Numbered from the stretch's first letter, positions 1-8,780 are shown. The stretch is 64,000 nucleotides of DNA from Marinomonas spartinae (GCF_016461715.1 NZ_JAEMUI010000008.1:62001-126000); one strand, 5' to 3'. The notes: generated by a model from the sequence alone, not told the origin. Translations and numbers: made by a program.

Positions 1-690
1 GAAACCTTACCTTGTGAGTGTCGGGTTCCTCTGGATAGGGCTCGTTTGATAAAAGATGCACGCTTTATTTTATCGCGCCGCGATGTGATTGCTTACACTT
101 TGGTTTCAGGCTGTATTCTGGGTGGGTTATTTTTATATCTGAGCATCGCTCAGTCACTCTTTCAGGATGTGTATCAAGTGGGCAACAAGTTTACTTGGTA
201 TTTTGCCTTGCTTGCTGGGTTTTCTGGGGTGAGTAATTTCTTCAACGGACGCATTGTACAGAAAATTGGCATGATGAAATGCGTTGTTGGTGCTTTATCT
301 GTGTTGTTATGTGCGTCTTTTTTATTGTTTGTCGCGACCTGGTACTACTCCGGTATACCTCCGTTTTGGTTGTTTATGGGGTTAGGTTCCGTGATGTTTT
401 CTTGTCTTGGTATGGTGTTCGGTAATGTGAATGCCATGGCAATGGAGCCATTAGGTAAAATAGCGGGTCTCGGAGCGTCAATGATTTCGTCGTTATCCAG
501 TTTCACGGCGATTGTTGCAGCGGCCTTTGTTGGTCAGTTTTATCACTTTAGTGTCACGCCGTTAGCCGGAGGATTCGTCCTTTTTACCAGTTTAGCCTTG
601 TTGTTTCTTAAAGTTGCCAAACACGGCTCCACCGTATCCATTAGTGGCGTTTATTGGTTAGAAGAGATATATCGAGATAAAGCGAAATAG
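1..690 (+). CDS. Bcr/CflA-type MFS multidrug exporter, C-terminal part (5' end outside window)
   Basis: The reading frame is open from base 1, so the gene starts upstream of the window. The first visible residues, ETLP followed by a basic stretch, match the central cytoplasmic loop of Bcr/CflA drug:proton antiporters (inner membrane). The remaining 230 codons form about six hydrophobic helices, the C-terminal half of a 12-helix MFS protein. It ends at TAG 688-690, 64 bases before the next exporter gene on the same strand. The family exports drugs such as bicyclomycin or sulfonamides, or cysteine; the substrate here cannot be read from sequence. A TTG at 46 is internal and is not the start. 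Confidence 0.8.
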   Translation, partial: ETLPCECRVPLDRARLIKDARFILSRRDVIAYTLVSGCILGGLFLYLSIAQSLFQDVYQVGNKFTWYFALLAGFSGVSNFFNGRIVQKIGMMKCVVGALSVLLCASFLLFVATWYYSGIPPFWLFMGLGSVMFSCLGMVFGNVNAMAMEPLGKIAGLGASMISSLSSFTAIVAAAFVGQFYHFSVTPLAGGFVLFTSLALLFLKVAKHGSTVSISGVYWLEEIYRDKAK

Positions 691-754
691 TCATTTTTTT
701 CGCGTATAATGATGGGTCTTACTCATTTATTTCGAATCTGGTAGCTCTCTCAAT

Positions 755-2071
755 ATGCGTCCTCATTTTTCTCCCCTTGCCCGCGAACTCTTCCACATGA
801 CTTGGCCAATGCTTTTTGGAGTGTTGTCATTAATGAGTTTTCAGTTGGTGGACAGTGCCTTTATTGGTCAGTTGGGGGTATTACCCTTAGCGGCTCAAGG
901 CTTTACCTTGCCTATCCAAATGATTGTGATTGGCTTGCAAGTGGGGTTGGGGATCGCAACCACGGCGATTATCTCCCGCGCATTAGGCGCGAAAAATACT
1001 CGCTATGCTAAGCAATTAGGGGGATTGGTACTGATGATGGGGAGCCTAGGTATTGCTTTCTTTACGGTGCTGATTTGGCTATTACGCCATCCCATTTTAG
1101 CCTTATTAAGTGCCCCCGATTCTGTCTACCCAGTGATTGATTCTTACTGGCCCCATTGGTTACTCAGTGCTTGGGTTGGCGCCTTGATTTATTTTTACTA
1201 CAGCATTTGTCGATCCAATGGCAATACACTCTTGCCTGGCATCATGATGATTGTGACCAGTCTATTGAACTTGGCATTGGATCCTATTTTTATCTTTACA
1301 TTGCATTTTGGAATTAATGGTGCCGCCATCGCGACCACTGTTGCCTTTGGTGTTGGGGTATTGATTGTTGCTCCCCAAGTGGCTCGTAAGCGTTGGATTA
1401 CCTTTGACTGGAAAGACCTTAAAGTCAGCAAAAGCTTGGCTGATATCGGTCATATCATGGGGCCAGCCATGGTGAGTCAACTACTGCCTCCCGTATCGTC
1501 CATGCTGGCGACGAAATTGATTGCGGGCTTTGGTACCGCGGCCGTGGCATCTTGGGCGTTGGGCTCAAGGTTTGAGTTTTTCTCCATTGTCTCAGTGCTA
1601 GCGCTGACGATGTCCATGCCGCCAATGGTTGGGCGATTATTAGGGGAAGGACGTTTAGGTGATGTGCGTTATATCGTGCGCCTAGCATGTCGCTTTGTAT
1701 TGGCGTTTCAATTGTTTATTGCGGTGGTGACCTTCTTTATTTCGGGGTTGCTAGCCGGTTTAATGACCAGTGATAAAGAGGTATCAGGGATTTTACATTG
1801 GCATCTCATGATCATTCCATTGAGTTTAGGAGCATTGGGCGTTTGTATGCTGATGGTCTCTATTTCCAATGCCTTGGGTAAATCCTACACCGCGCTTACC
1901 ATTTCAGCCCTACGCCTGTTTGCCTTCTTCTTACCCTGCTTATGGATTGGCTCACAAATCGCTGGATTAAAAGGTCTCTTCTTCGGTGTCCTGATTGGCA
2001 ACATTCTTGCGGGTATTTGTGCTTGGTTTATGTATCAAAGAGCACTGGTTCAAGTTGAGAATAGAGTTTAA
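755..2071 (+). CDS. MATE family efflux transporter
   Basis: A 438-residue inner-membrane protein with about 12 hydrophobic helices in two similar halves, the normal size of multidrug and toxin extrusion (NorM/DinF-type) antiporters. The N-terminus has the MATE pattern TWPMLFGVLSLMSFQLVDSA, with the helix-1 Pro and the VD pair, followed by a short loop and an LPLAAQGF stretch. These proteins couple export of cationic drugs or metabolites to Na+ or H+ entry. The ATG at 755 has only a weak ribosome-binding site. It follows the MFS exporter by 64 bases and may be co-transcribed with it. The substrate is unknown. Confidence 0.85.
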   Translation: MRPHFSPLARELFHMTWPMLFGVLSLMSFQLVDSAFIGQLGVLPLAAQGFTLPIQMIVIGLQVGLGIATTAIISRALGAKNTRYAKQLGGLVLMMGSLGIAFFTVLIWLLRHPILALLSAPDSVYPVIDSYWPHWLLSAWVGALIYFYYSICRSNGNTLLPGIMMIVTSLLNLALDPIFIFTLHFGINGAAIATTVAFGVGVLIVAPQVARKRWITFDWKDLKVSKSLADIGHIMGPAMVSQLLPPVSSMLATKLIAGFGTAAVASWALGSRFEFFSIVSVLALTMSMPPMVGRLLGEGRLGDVRYIVRLACRFVLAFQLFIAVVTFFISGLLAGLMTSDKEVSGILHWHLMIIPLSLGALGVCMLMVSISNALGKSYTALTISALRLFAFFLPCLWIGSQIAGLKGLFFGVLIGNILAGICAWFMYQRALVQVENRV

Positions 2072-2598
2072 TACAGGCCTTTCTATTGTCTCTGCGTTGA
2101 CTCGAGGTCGTCATGGATGACGTCTCATCTTTTCCTAATATTAGAGTATTCCCTTCGATAATCTAAACCATCAATTTGGTGTTATTCCGTGTAATTGATG
2201 TGCCTATTTTCTCAGGATAGATTGCTTGATCGTATTTGAGCATCATCTAAAATGGGCGCTTATTTGCTTTGGTTATTTTTCTGATTTTAAAAAACAGACA
2301 AGGAAGTCGTAGGTAAATTGTATTCTTATCAATTGCTAAATAGTAATAATTTGAATGGATTAAGCCTTATATTTTAATGACCTCTGGGTAATCTGGCCAT
2401 GCACACCTTTGCTTATGATGTTGTATCGTTGCTGTTAGAAATTTAATGTGTTCATCCCATTACACTAGTTTCTATCATAGCCAGACTAATAGGGACTGAT
2501 CAAAATCGATAGTTTTCGAGTTAGATCAAAATTCTTGAGCTGACTCCAACACTGACTGTGATTTAGACGAGTTTTAAAAGCTCAAACTGGAGGTTATT
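2072..2598. other. Intergenic region, 527 bases, no gene seen
   Basis: AT-rich stretch between the MATE gene and the CheY-like gene. Just after the MATE stop is an imperfect hairpin (GAGGTCGTCAT / ATGACGTCTC, about 2104-2127) followed by a short T-rich run, possibly a weak terminator. The nonamer GATCAAAAT occurs twice, at 2498-2506 and 2524-2532, 26 bases apart and about 70-100 bases before the CheY-like start; it may be a regulator site. No convincing ORF on either strand. Confidence 0.5.
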
Positions 2599-2982
2599 TT
2601 GAATAAAAATATGACGTTTCTTGTTGTTGATGATAATCCAACAATGCGCCGAATGACAAAGCATTTACTGAGAGACATTGGTTACAGTAAAGTGCAGGAA
2701 GCAGATAACGGGGAGACGGCCTTAACAATGGTGGAAGAAGGTAATGTCGATTTCCTGATGATGAGTTTGCCTATGCCAGATATGGATGGCATGGATATGA
2801 TTAAAGCAATAAAAGCCGACCCTAATTTAGAGGACATCTTGATATTAATTGTCCTAGAGAAAGGGTTTTACAGGGAAACAATAATCCATGCGGTTAATGC
2901 CGGTGCAAATGGTTATATTATTAAGCCCTTTAATGCTGAGAAACTTGAAACCGAATTGCGAAAAATATTTGAACGTACGTGA
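2599..2982 (+). CDS. CheY-like stand-alone receiver protein lacking the phospho-acceptor Asp
   Basis: A 127-residue single receiver domain closely resembling chemotaxis CheY. The acidic pair (D11, D12) and the KPF lysine (K109) are present, as is the MPDMDG loop. The residue at the phosphorylation position, 44 residues after D12 as in E. coli CheY (D13 to D57), is Ser56 (codon AGT), and the conserved Thr/Ser near position 86-87 is Leu/Glu. It should therefore not accept phosphate in the usual way. Start is TTG at 2599, supported by GGAGG at 2589-2593 with 5-base spacing; the ATG at 2611 is too far from that site. It stands alone, with no kinase or flagellar genes nearby. It may act as a pseudo-receiver that binds a partner constitutively or is controlled by binding. 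Confidence 0.85.
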   Translation: MNKNMTFLVVDDNPTMRRMTKHLLRDIGYSKVQEADNGETALTMVEEGNVDFLMMSLPMPDMDGMDMIKAIKADPNLEDILILIVLEKGFYRETIIHAVNAGANGYIIKPFNAEKLETELRKIFERT

Positions 2983-3121
2983 GTCGAGTTTAGTGTGTGG
3001 AGACAGGTCAAAAATGCCTTATTCATGGTTTCCGCAAGAAATGTTTTCGACCGCTAATGTGTGATGTAAGGAACTCTAAAACCTCTAGTCTTTTGATTTG
3101 ATTGCAATACTTTGAGAAAGG

Positions 3122-3991
3122 CTAAATGTCTACTTTCAAAGCCTGAACTATTTGCTCGTACATCACATCCACCGCAGCCGATTTGTGTGACCGCTTGCTA
3201 CGAAAGACAGCCACGTCCATTGCAGTCAATTTGGGTAAGTCATATTCAGCGGGTAAGTTTTGTAAGACTTGCAACTCGGCTGGCACACTGCATCGAGTCA
3301 AGGCGGCTACGGCTAATCCACTTTCCACGGCGGCCAGCTGGCCTGCAAGCCCTGAGCTTTTATAGACGATGCGGTACGCTTTGTTAGCCTTATTTAAGGC
3401 CGACAATGTTTCAATTTGCGCCATGCTGCCTGCTTCGTAGACCGCAATAGGTAGAGGGTTGCGCCGCCACACTTCGTATTTTGAAGCCCCCACCCAAACG
3501 AGCGGCTCGTGAAAAAGCCGTTCTCCATGCTCTGGTTTGTCGCGAGAGACCAGTGCGATATCCAGTTCGTTGCTCTTGATACGTGGAATAAGAGTGGTGG
3601 ATTGCTCACAGGTTAATTCGATTTCTACGCCCATATAACGGTTAGTAAAGTGTCGTAATATGGGGGCTAGGTACATGGCATAGTCATCTGGAACTCCGAT
3701 GCGAATTAGCCCCGTCAATTGCTTGCCAAACAGGGCATCATAGGCCTCAGATTGTAATTCGATCATGCGTCGTGAGTAAGTGAGTAATTCAATGCCTTTG
3801 GATGTGACCTCTAAATGACGAGGCCCCCTGGATAAAATAGCCGTACCAATAATATCTTCTAACTTTTTGATATGCATGCTGACGGCGGATTGAGAACGAT
3901 GCACTAAAGGCGCGGCAGCGGATAAAGACCCTGTATCGACCACCGCCACAAAGGTTCGTAACCAACTTATTTGTAAGTCAGGGTAATTCAT
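3122..3991 (-). CDS. LysR family transcriptional regulator
   Basis: A 289-residue LysR-type regulator: an N-terminal winged helix-turn-helix (residues about 5-63, with the SLSAAAPLVHRSQSAVSMHIKKLE pattern typical of the family) and a C-terminal substrate-binding domain (about 90-285). I chose ATG 3991 because AGGTGG lies 6 bases upstream; GTG 4000 is a less likely alternative. It is divergent from an EamA exporter (starts 4109), and a T-N11-A inverted repeat lies between them at 4003-4017, so it probably regulates itself and that exporter. The inducer is unknown. Confidence 0.88.
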   Translation of the reverse strand: MNYPDLQISWLRTFVAVVDTGSLSAAAPLVHRSQSAVSMHIKKLEDIIGTAILSRGPRHLEVTSKGIELLTYSRRMIELQSEAYDALFGKQLTGLIRIGVPDDYAMYLAPILRHFTNRYMGVEIELTCEQSTTLIPRIKSNELDIALVSRDKPEHGERLFHEPLVWVGASKYEVWRRNPLPIAVYEAGSMAQIETLSALNKANKAYRIVYKSSGLAGQLAAVESGLAVAALTRCSVPAELQVLQNLPAEYDLPKLTAMDVAVFRSKRSHKSAAVDVMYEQIVQALKVDI

Positions 3992-4002
3992 CGATACCAC
4001 CT

Positions 4003-4017
4003 ATTCGTTTTTCGAAT
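4003..4017. promoter_or_regulatory. Probable LysR operator (T-N11-A inverted repeat)
   Basis: ATTCG-N5-CGAAT, a perfect 5-bp dyad with the T-N11-A spacing typical of LysR-type boxes. It lies 12 bases upstream of the chosen LysR start and within the 117-base divergent region shared with the EamA exporter. Its position next to the regulator start suggests autorepression. The match is seen in sequence; binding is inferred. Confidence 0.5.
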
Positions 4018-4108
4018 GATTGATTAGTACATTATGCGTTTTACTCTTTTATATAACTGAGCGACGCTTGCTGCAAGACAAAAGGGATAAACAAACGAAG
4101 GGGGTAAC

Positions 4109-5080
4109 ATGGTTTCTGAAGCGGCAGGTGTAAAAGCGATTTCTTCCACTTTATCAGTGAGTCGTGGCTTGTTCTATGTGTGCTTTGCCGCCATTGCGTG
4201 GGGTACGGGCGGAGCTGTCGCGGCTATTCTCTATAGCAATGGGCTTGGGCCAGTTGCTGTGTCGTTTTGGCGTTTCGCCATCGGTATGTTGGTTCTTGCT
4301 CTTGTGGCACTTATTATGAACTCGAAAGAGAAAAGACGTGCCATGGGCGCTTTCATTCGTGAACGCTGGAGGCGGATGATGGTTATTGGTATGGGCTTAG
4401 CGATTTACCAGACTGCTTATTTTGCCGCAGTACAATACAGTGGTTTAGCGGTGGCCACCATAGTGACGTTAGGGCTGGGGCCAGTTTTGATGGCTATTGG
4501 CTCTTACCTAACAATGAATGAACGAATTAGCAGGACGGGGGCACTGATCATGGCCTTTGCAATTCTTGGCCTCGGTTTGTTAACGTGGGGCGGAGAGATT
4601 GGATCTCATTCACTATTAGGATTGGCTTTTGCTGTCTTATCTTCTATTTGTTACGCCTGTGTGACACTTATTACCAGAGCGATGGGGAGGCATGCTTATA
4701 TTGATCGGTTTAATGTGACTTTTTTTGGCATCGTTATCGGAACCCTTTGTCTGCTGCCATTTGCCTTATTTGAGGGGCTAACTTCTCGCTCAGGCACTAT
4801 TTTTCAGAGTGTGGTTTTTCTCAGTTATCTAGGTGTGGTGCCGACCGCTGCCGCCTATATACTATTCAATGCAGGTCTTTCTTCTGTCCGAGCTACAACG
4901 GCATCGGTGATGGTTCTTATTGAGCCTGTCACTGCTGCGTTGATTGCCGTGCTATTTTTGGGCGAGACACTGACGCCTATTGCGGTGTTTGGTGTCACTA
5001 TTTTAATGGCATCGGTTGTCATTTTGGCGTTTTCTGAACGTCATGGTGCGCTGGTCGTGGCTAAACAAAAAGTGAGCTAA
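4109..5080 (+). CDS. EamA/DMT family exporter
   Basis: A 323-residue inner-membrane protein with ten predicted helices arranged as two EamA repeats (about residues 18-150 and 165-310), as in drug/metabolite transporters of the RhaT/YdcZ type. The second repeat ends with the usual IEPVTAALIAVLFLGETLTP motif. Members export amino acids or other small metabolites. Its position opposite a LysR gene is a common regulator-exporter arrangement, the regulator probably sensing the exported compound. GGGGG at 4099-4103 precedes the ATG. Substrate unknown. Confidence 0.85.
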   Translation: MVSEAAGVKAISSTLSVSRGLFYVCFAAIAWGTGGAVAAILYSNGLGPVAVSFWRFAIGMLVLALVALIMNSKEKRRAMGAFIRERWRRMMVIGMGLAIYQTAYFAAVQYSGLAVATIVTLGLGPVLMAIGSYLTMNERISRTGALIMAFAILGLGLLTWGGEIGSHSLLGLAFAVLSSICYACVTLITRAMGRHAYIDRFNVTFFGIVIGTLCLLPFALFEGLTSRSGTIFQSVVFLSYLGVVPTAAAYILFNAGLSSVRATTASVMVLIEPVTAALIAVLFLGETLTPIAVFGVTILMASVVILAFSERHGALVVAKQKVS

Positions 5081-5170
5081 GAAAGTGTATTTCGCAATAT
5101 TGTCCAATCTTTTCCTATGATAATTGGGTAATCTGTCACTGTTGTTTCGGGTTATTCAAAGAGGCTTGTG

Positions 5171-5998
5171 ATGTCGGCAGAAAATCGGTTTCAGTTTGCT
5201 AAAAGTGCGGCCCTCGATGAGGTGATGTTGCTGGAAGCCTCTATGAGCGATTTTTCCTATGGTACTCATGCCCATGAGGAGTTTTCTTTTGGGGTGACAT
5301 TATCGGGTCGACAGGACTTTTTTGCTTTAGGCGAACATCATAAAAGTTATTCTGGCAATGTGATTGTGTTTAATCCAGAGGACGCCCACGATGGTCGTTC
5401 TGGGGCTGACGATCCGCTTCACTACAAAATGTTGTACATTCATCCTGATCAGTTAAATCCCATGCTGGAAAGCGCTGGCGTGCGTAGAGCTAAGGGTGTT
5501 CGTATCGAGCATCCTGTGCAAAATGACCCTGTATTAAAACATCATATCCTGCGTTTGGCCGCTTTGGTTGAAAGTGACATGTCATCTGCGCTCGAATATT
5601 CGTCTGTGCTGTTTGAATTTGCCGAATATTTAGCGCGCCGAAAAGGAGTGGTGATGGAAGCGAAACGACGGGTGAAAGACCCTGTTTTTGAGCGAGTCCG
5701 AGACTATTTGCATGCCCATGTTAGTGAGGAGTTCTCCCTAGATGAATTAAGCCAAGTGGCGCATATGTCGAAATACCATTTGTTGCGTTGCTTTCGGGAT
5801 TATTTTGGGATGACGCCCCATCAGTATTGGCAAAACTATCGAATTAACCGTGCCAGAGAAGCATTGGAACTGGGGATGCCACTGGCTGATGTGGCCTTTG
5901 CTTTTGGTTTTACCGATTTGAGTTACTTTAATCGACGTTTTAAGCCCATGTTTGGGCTCACACCTTATCAATTCAGGCGAACTTTGCTGCGTAGCTAG
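5171..5998 (+). CDS. AraC family transcriptional regulator
   Basis: About 275 residues: an N-terminal cupin-like AraC-binding domain (about 20-150, with HAHEEFSFG and the FNPEDAHDG loop) and a C-terminal double helix-turn-helix (about 175-272, including the SYFNRRFKPMFGLTPYQFR signature). ATG 5171 is preferred over the in-frame GTG 5168 because AAAGAGG ends 7 bases before it. A LysE-type exporter starts 74 bases downstream on the same strand. This AraC-LysE pairing is common and suggests the regulator senses an amino acid or analogue that the exporter removes. The effector is not identifiable. Confidence 0.88.
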   Translation: MSAENRFQFAKSAALDEVMLLEASMSDFSYGTHAHEEFSFGVTLSGRQDFFALGEHHKSYSGNVIVFNPEDAHDGRSGADDPLHYKMLYIHPDQLNPMLESAGVRRAKGVRIEHPVQNDPVLKHHILRLAALVESDMSSALEYSSVLFEFAEYLARRKGVVMEAKRRVKDPVFERVRDYLHAHVSEEFSLDELSQVAHMSKYHLLRCFRDYFGMTPHQYWQNYRINRAREALELGMPLADVAFAFGFTDLSYFNRRFKPMFGLTPYQFRRTLLRS

Positions 5999-6072
5999 CA
6001 GCCATACTCGCTTTAGCTCTTATTCTTTTTTCTATTCGTTATTTTTATCAAATGTCTGTTTGAGGGATTCCT

Positions 6073-6657
6073 ATGCTCGCAATCATCATCTACGCCTTTG
6101 GGGTTATGTACAGTCCTGGTCCGGCCAATATGCTCGCACTTTTTGCAGGGATCAATGGTCAAGGCTGGCGTGCTTTTCTGTATTGTGTTGGTGTGGGGCT
6201 TGCCATGTTGATCTTATTTTTACTGATCGGCTATCTTGGTAGTGAGATTATTCCTAAAGAATATCAATCGGTTATTGCTGTTGTAGGCGGAATGTATATT
6301 GCCTATCTTGGCGTAAAAATCCTTAAAGCGAGCTTCCAAAAAGTGTCGTCTACAGCCAAAGAGACGTCGGTGAGTTTTAAAACGGGATTGGTATTACAGC
6401 TTTGTAACCCCAAATCGCTGGTCGCCATCGTGCCTATTGTGACTGTACAGTTCCCGCGAGTGCACATTGAAGGCGGGCAGATAGCACTTTGGTCAGTGGG
6501 GCTTTCCATCATGGCTTGTGGCGCACCGAGTGTCTATTTGTTGGCGGGGGCGCGTCTTAAAAAAGCGGCAATGAACCCCAAGGTGATGGCTTGGATTAAT
6601 CGTGTGATGGCTTGTTTACTCTTCTATGTGGCTTATCGCTTTATTATGAATCTATAA
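6073..6657 (+). CDS. LysE/RhtB family amino-acid exporter
   Basis: A 194-residue inner-membrane protein with about six helices, the normal LysE/RhtB size. The first helix carries the family signature SPGPANML. Members export amino acids (lysine, threonine, homoserine, leucine) or derivatives using the proton gradient. ATG 6073 follows GAGGG by 7 bases. It is the second gene of an apparent unit with the AraC regulator and ends at a strong hairpin terminator (6668-6718), which supports a two-gene operon. Substrate not predictable. Confidence 0.88.
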   Translation: MLAIIIYAFGVMYSPGPANMLALFAGINGQGWRAFLYCVGVGLAMLILFLLIGYLGSEIIPKEYQSVIAVVGGMYIAYLGVKILKASFQKVSSTAKETSVSFKTGLVLQLCNPKSLVAIVPIVTVQFPRVHIEGGQIALWSVGLSIMACGAPSVYLLAGARLKKAAMNPKVMAWINRVMACLLFYVAYRFIMNL

Positions 6658-6667
6658 AACACACAGA

Positions 6668-6718
6668 GCACACTGATAATCACAATACAGATGTTCTGTA
6701 TGGCATCTGTGTGCTTTT
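6668..6718 (+). terminator. Rho-independent terminator after the LysE gene
   Basis: Ten-base arms GCACACTGAT (6668-6677) and ATCTGTGTGC (6705-6714) pair with one mismatch; inside them ATACAG/CTGTAT (6685-6690, 6696-6701) forms a perfect inner stem. TTTT follows at 6715-6718. It lies 10 bases after the LysE stop. Confidence 0.75.
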
Positions 6719-6804
6719 GAAAGGGGTTGTCTGCGTCTGTTGGGCTGGTGTGAATGCACTTAGTATTGTTCATTCACTCATCTCATTTGGCAAGCGAGGT
6801 TGAT

Positions 6805-7017
6805 ATGATCATCATTGCGTTACTGCATCATTTTGCTCATTGTTTTGAACGCTACAGCACACGAAAAAAGCTCAGTGCGTTACCCTATGATTTACGTAAA
6901 GATCTTGGCATCATGCAAGACAGCTTCGAGGCAGAAGTCGCCAAAGGGAATGTCTTTACCTTGATGAAGGAATTAAGTTCGTTATCAACAATAAACCTAC
7001 GTGACAAGCGTAAATAA
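6805..7017 (+). CDS. DUF1127-like small protein
   Basis: A 70-residue basic protein. After a short hydrophobic start it has RYSTRKKLSALPYDLRKDLGI, the arginine-rich core typical of DUF1127 (YjiS-like) miniproteins, then a variable acidic-to-basic tail. Some alphaproteobacterial DUF1127 proteins are reported to bind RNA and affect small-RNA turnover or phosphate metabolism; no role is proven here. ATG 6805 has GAGG at 6796-6799 with 5-base spacing, so an upstream in-frame extension to 6754 is unlikely. A strong hairpin follows at 7052-7087. Confidence 0.7.
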   Translation: MIIIALLHHFAHCFERYSTRKKLSALPYDLRKDLGIMQDSFEAEVAKGNVFTLMKELSSLSTINLRDKRK

Positions 7018-7051
7018 GCACGGCTTGTTGGAACCACCTGTATGGATGAGA

Positions 7052-7087
7052 CCCTAAGCGCTTGTCATGAATAACAAGCGCTTAGGG
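7052..7087. terminator. 14-bp perfect hairpin between convergent genes
   Basis: CCCTAAGCGCTTGT (7052-7065) and ACAAGCGCTTAGGG (7074-7087) are perfect complements with an 8-base loop. It sits between the DUF1127 gene and the convergent ammonium transporter. There is no clear T-run on either strand, so it may act as a bidirectional terminator, an mRNA 3' end stabiliser or a protein site. Confidence 0.6.
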
Positions 7088-7127
7088 AAGGTGAATTCTT
7101 TGGTTTGTCGTCACGACGCAAAGGGGG

Positions 7128-8339
7128 TTAATCTTTACTGTCAGCGCCTATTTTATGGATGGAAAGGTCAGCACCATTGTATTCTTCCTCCTCGCTTAAG
7201 CGTAACCCACTAACGGCTTTAACCGTGCCATACACCACCAAACCACTGACGACGGCGATTCCTATGCCAGTCAAAGAGCCGATAAGTTGAGACATAAAGC
7301 TAACATTACCCAACCCGCCTAATGATTTTAGGCCAAAGATACCCGCTGCCAGCCCGCCCCAGGTTCCGCAAATACCATGTAAAGGCCATACACCAAGCAC
7401 GTCGTCTATGTGTTGGTATTTTTGTTGGATGAGTGTGAATAGCTTGGTAAATAGGGCGCCAGCGATCAGGCCAGTGGCCAATGCGCCAATGGGATGCATG
7501 ATGTCTGATCCTGCGCAGACGGCAACGAGACCCGCGAGAGGGCCATTGTGAATAAAACCAGGGTCTTTGTTGCCTAGAACCATGGCCGCGATAATTCCGC
7601 CGACCATCGCCATTAGAGTATTGACGGCCACTAACCCACTGATGCCATTCATTGTTTGTGCTGACATCACATTAAAGCCAAACCATCCAATACAGAGAAT
7701 CCACGCGCCTAATGCTAGAAAAGGAATATTGGAGGGCGCAAACGCAACTAATTTGCCATGTCTAAAACGGCCATTACGAGTACCTAGTAATACGATGGCA
7801 ACCAGCGCGACCCAGCCACCAAATCCATGCACGACAATAGACCCAGCGAAATCATGGAATGGCGCACCATATCGATGAGCTAACCAGCTTTGAAAACCAT
7901 AGTTTCCGTTCCATACCAAACCTTCTAAGAAAGGATAAGCAATTCCAACGATGATGGCTGCGGAGATAAGCATAGGGTAAAACTTCGCGCGTTCTGCTAC
8001 GCCACCGGAAATAATGGCGGGGATGGCCGCCGCGAATGTCATGAGAAAGAAAAATTTCACCAAGGCGTAACCACTGTTTTGTGACAGCGTGGCGGCGCTT
8101 TGGAAAAAACTTATACCATAGGCTATGTGATAACCAATGAAAAAATAGACCAGTGCGGAAACGGCAAAATCTGTCATGATTTTGACGAGCGCATTGACTT
8201 GGTTTTTGTGGCGTACGGTGCCCACTTCTAAAAATGCAAAGCCCGCATGCATGGTAAACACCATGATGGCACCGAGAAGAATAAAAAGTGTATTTGAATT
8301 GGAAATCAGCATTTCTACTGCACTGTTTGTGACTGTCAC
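7128..8339 (-). CDS. amt: Ammonium transporter (Amt/MEP/Rh family)
   Basis: A 403-residue inner-membrane ammonium/ammonia channel with about 11 helices. Visible family features: DFAGSIVVHG (conserved Asp and first pore His), GAWILCIGWFGFN, and PLHGICGTWGG with the second pore His. No cleavable signal peptide is evident, as in the cyanobacterial Amt1-like group. GTG 8339 is used because AGGGGC lies about 6 bases upstream; the next in-frame ATG is nine residues on. No glnK (PII regulator) gene is adjacent, which is unusual because amtB is usually paired with glnK. It ends convergent with the DUF1127 gene. Confidence 0.92.
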   Translation of the reverse strand: MTVTNSAVEMLISNSNTLFILLGAIMVFTMHAGFAFLEVGTVRHKNQVNALVKIMTDFAVSALVYFFIGYHIAYGISFFQSAATLSQNSGYALVKFFFLMTFAAAIPAIISGGVAERAKFYPMLISAAIIVGIAYPFLEGLVWNGNYGFQSWLAHRYGAPFHDFAGSIVVHGFGGWVALVAIVLLGTRNGRFRHGKLVAFAPSNIPFLALGAWILCIGWFGFNVMSAQTMNGISGLVAVNTLMAMVGGIIAAMVLGNKDPGFIHNGPLAGLVAVCAGSDIMHPIGALATGLIAGALFTKLFTLIQQKYQHIDDVLGVWPLHGICGTWGGLAAGIFGLKSLGGLGNVSFMSQLIGSLTGIGIAVVSGLVVYGTVKAVSGLRLSEEEEYNGADLSIHKIGADSKD

Positions 8340-8340
8340 G

Positions 8341-8780
8341 AAGCGCCCCTAAGTTAATTGCACCGAATAGGTGCTAAGAATTTTTATTTTTGCTCTTTTT
8401 TAGAACTAAATTAACGATAAATAGCTAAGTATTTACCCGGAAGCACTGTTTTAAGCAATTTTCGTTCCATATTTGCATTATATTGGTGCTTTTTTATTGG
8501 TGGCTGCACCATCTGGGTGGATGTAAATTGAGAAAGGGTAATGTTGATCTAAATACCGCCACCTTCGTTGCATCGCAACATCGCAGGGATACTTGAATGT
8601 GAAGCCCCCTTCAGGTGCAGGCTCTTTTGAAGAAGAGGCTAACGCATCTGAGTTGGTGTATTACGCGATTTTATCGGATGTGAAGAGTCTCTCCTGTAGG
8701 TAAATCTTTTCTATCAAAGAGAGAAATACCGCTCAAACCAGTGCTTACCATGAGCGTCTCAGTATTTACAGAATTAAATA
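8341..8780. other. Divergent intergenic region between amt and the exbB promoter
   Basis: About 440 bases without a supported gene. Near amt is a short dyad GCACC-N5-GGTGC (8360-8374) followed on the plus strand by a T-rich run. Further on are GTTGC/GCAAC and CTCTT/AAGAG small hairpins. I looked for a sigma-54 type promoter (GG-N10-GC) for amt and found no convincing match. I do not recognise a riboswitch. An ATG at 8750 opens in frame with exbB but is not used (see exbB). Confidence 0.4.

Noticed and set aside
2104..2127. Strong terminator after the MATE gene
   Set aside because: The stem has a bulge and the T-rich run is offset; it is mentioned only as a possible weak terminator in the intergenic entry.
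8341..8780. Riboswitch or sigma-54 promoter between amt and exbB
   Set aside because: No GG-N10-GC element at a fitting place and no recognisable aptamer core; only small hairpins.
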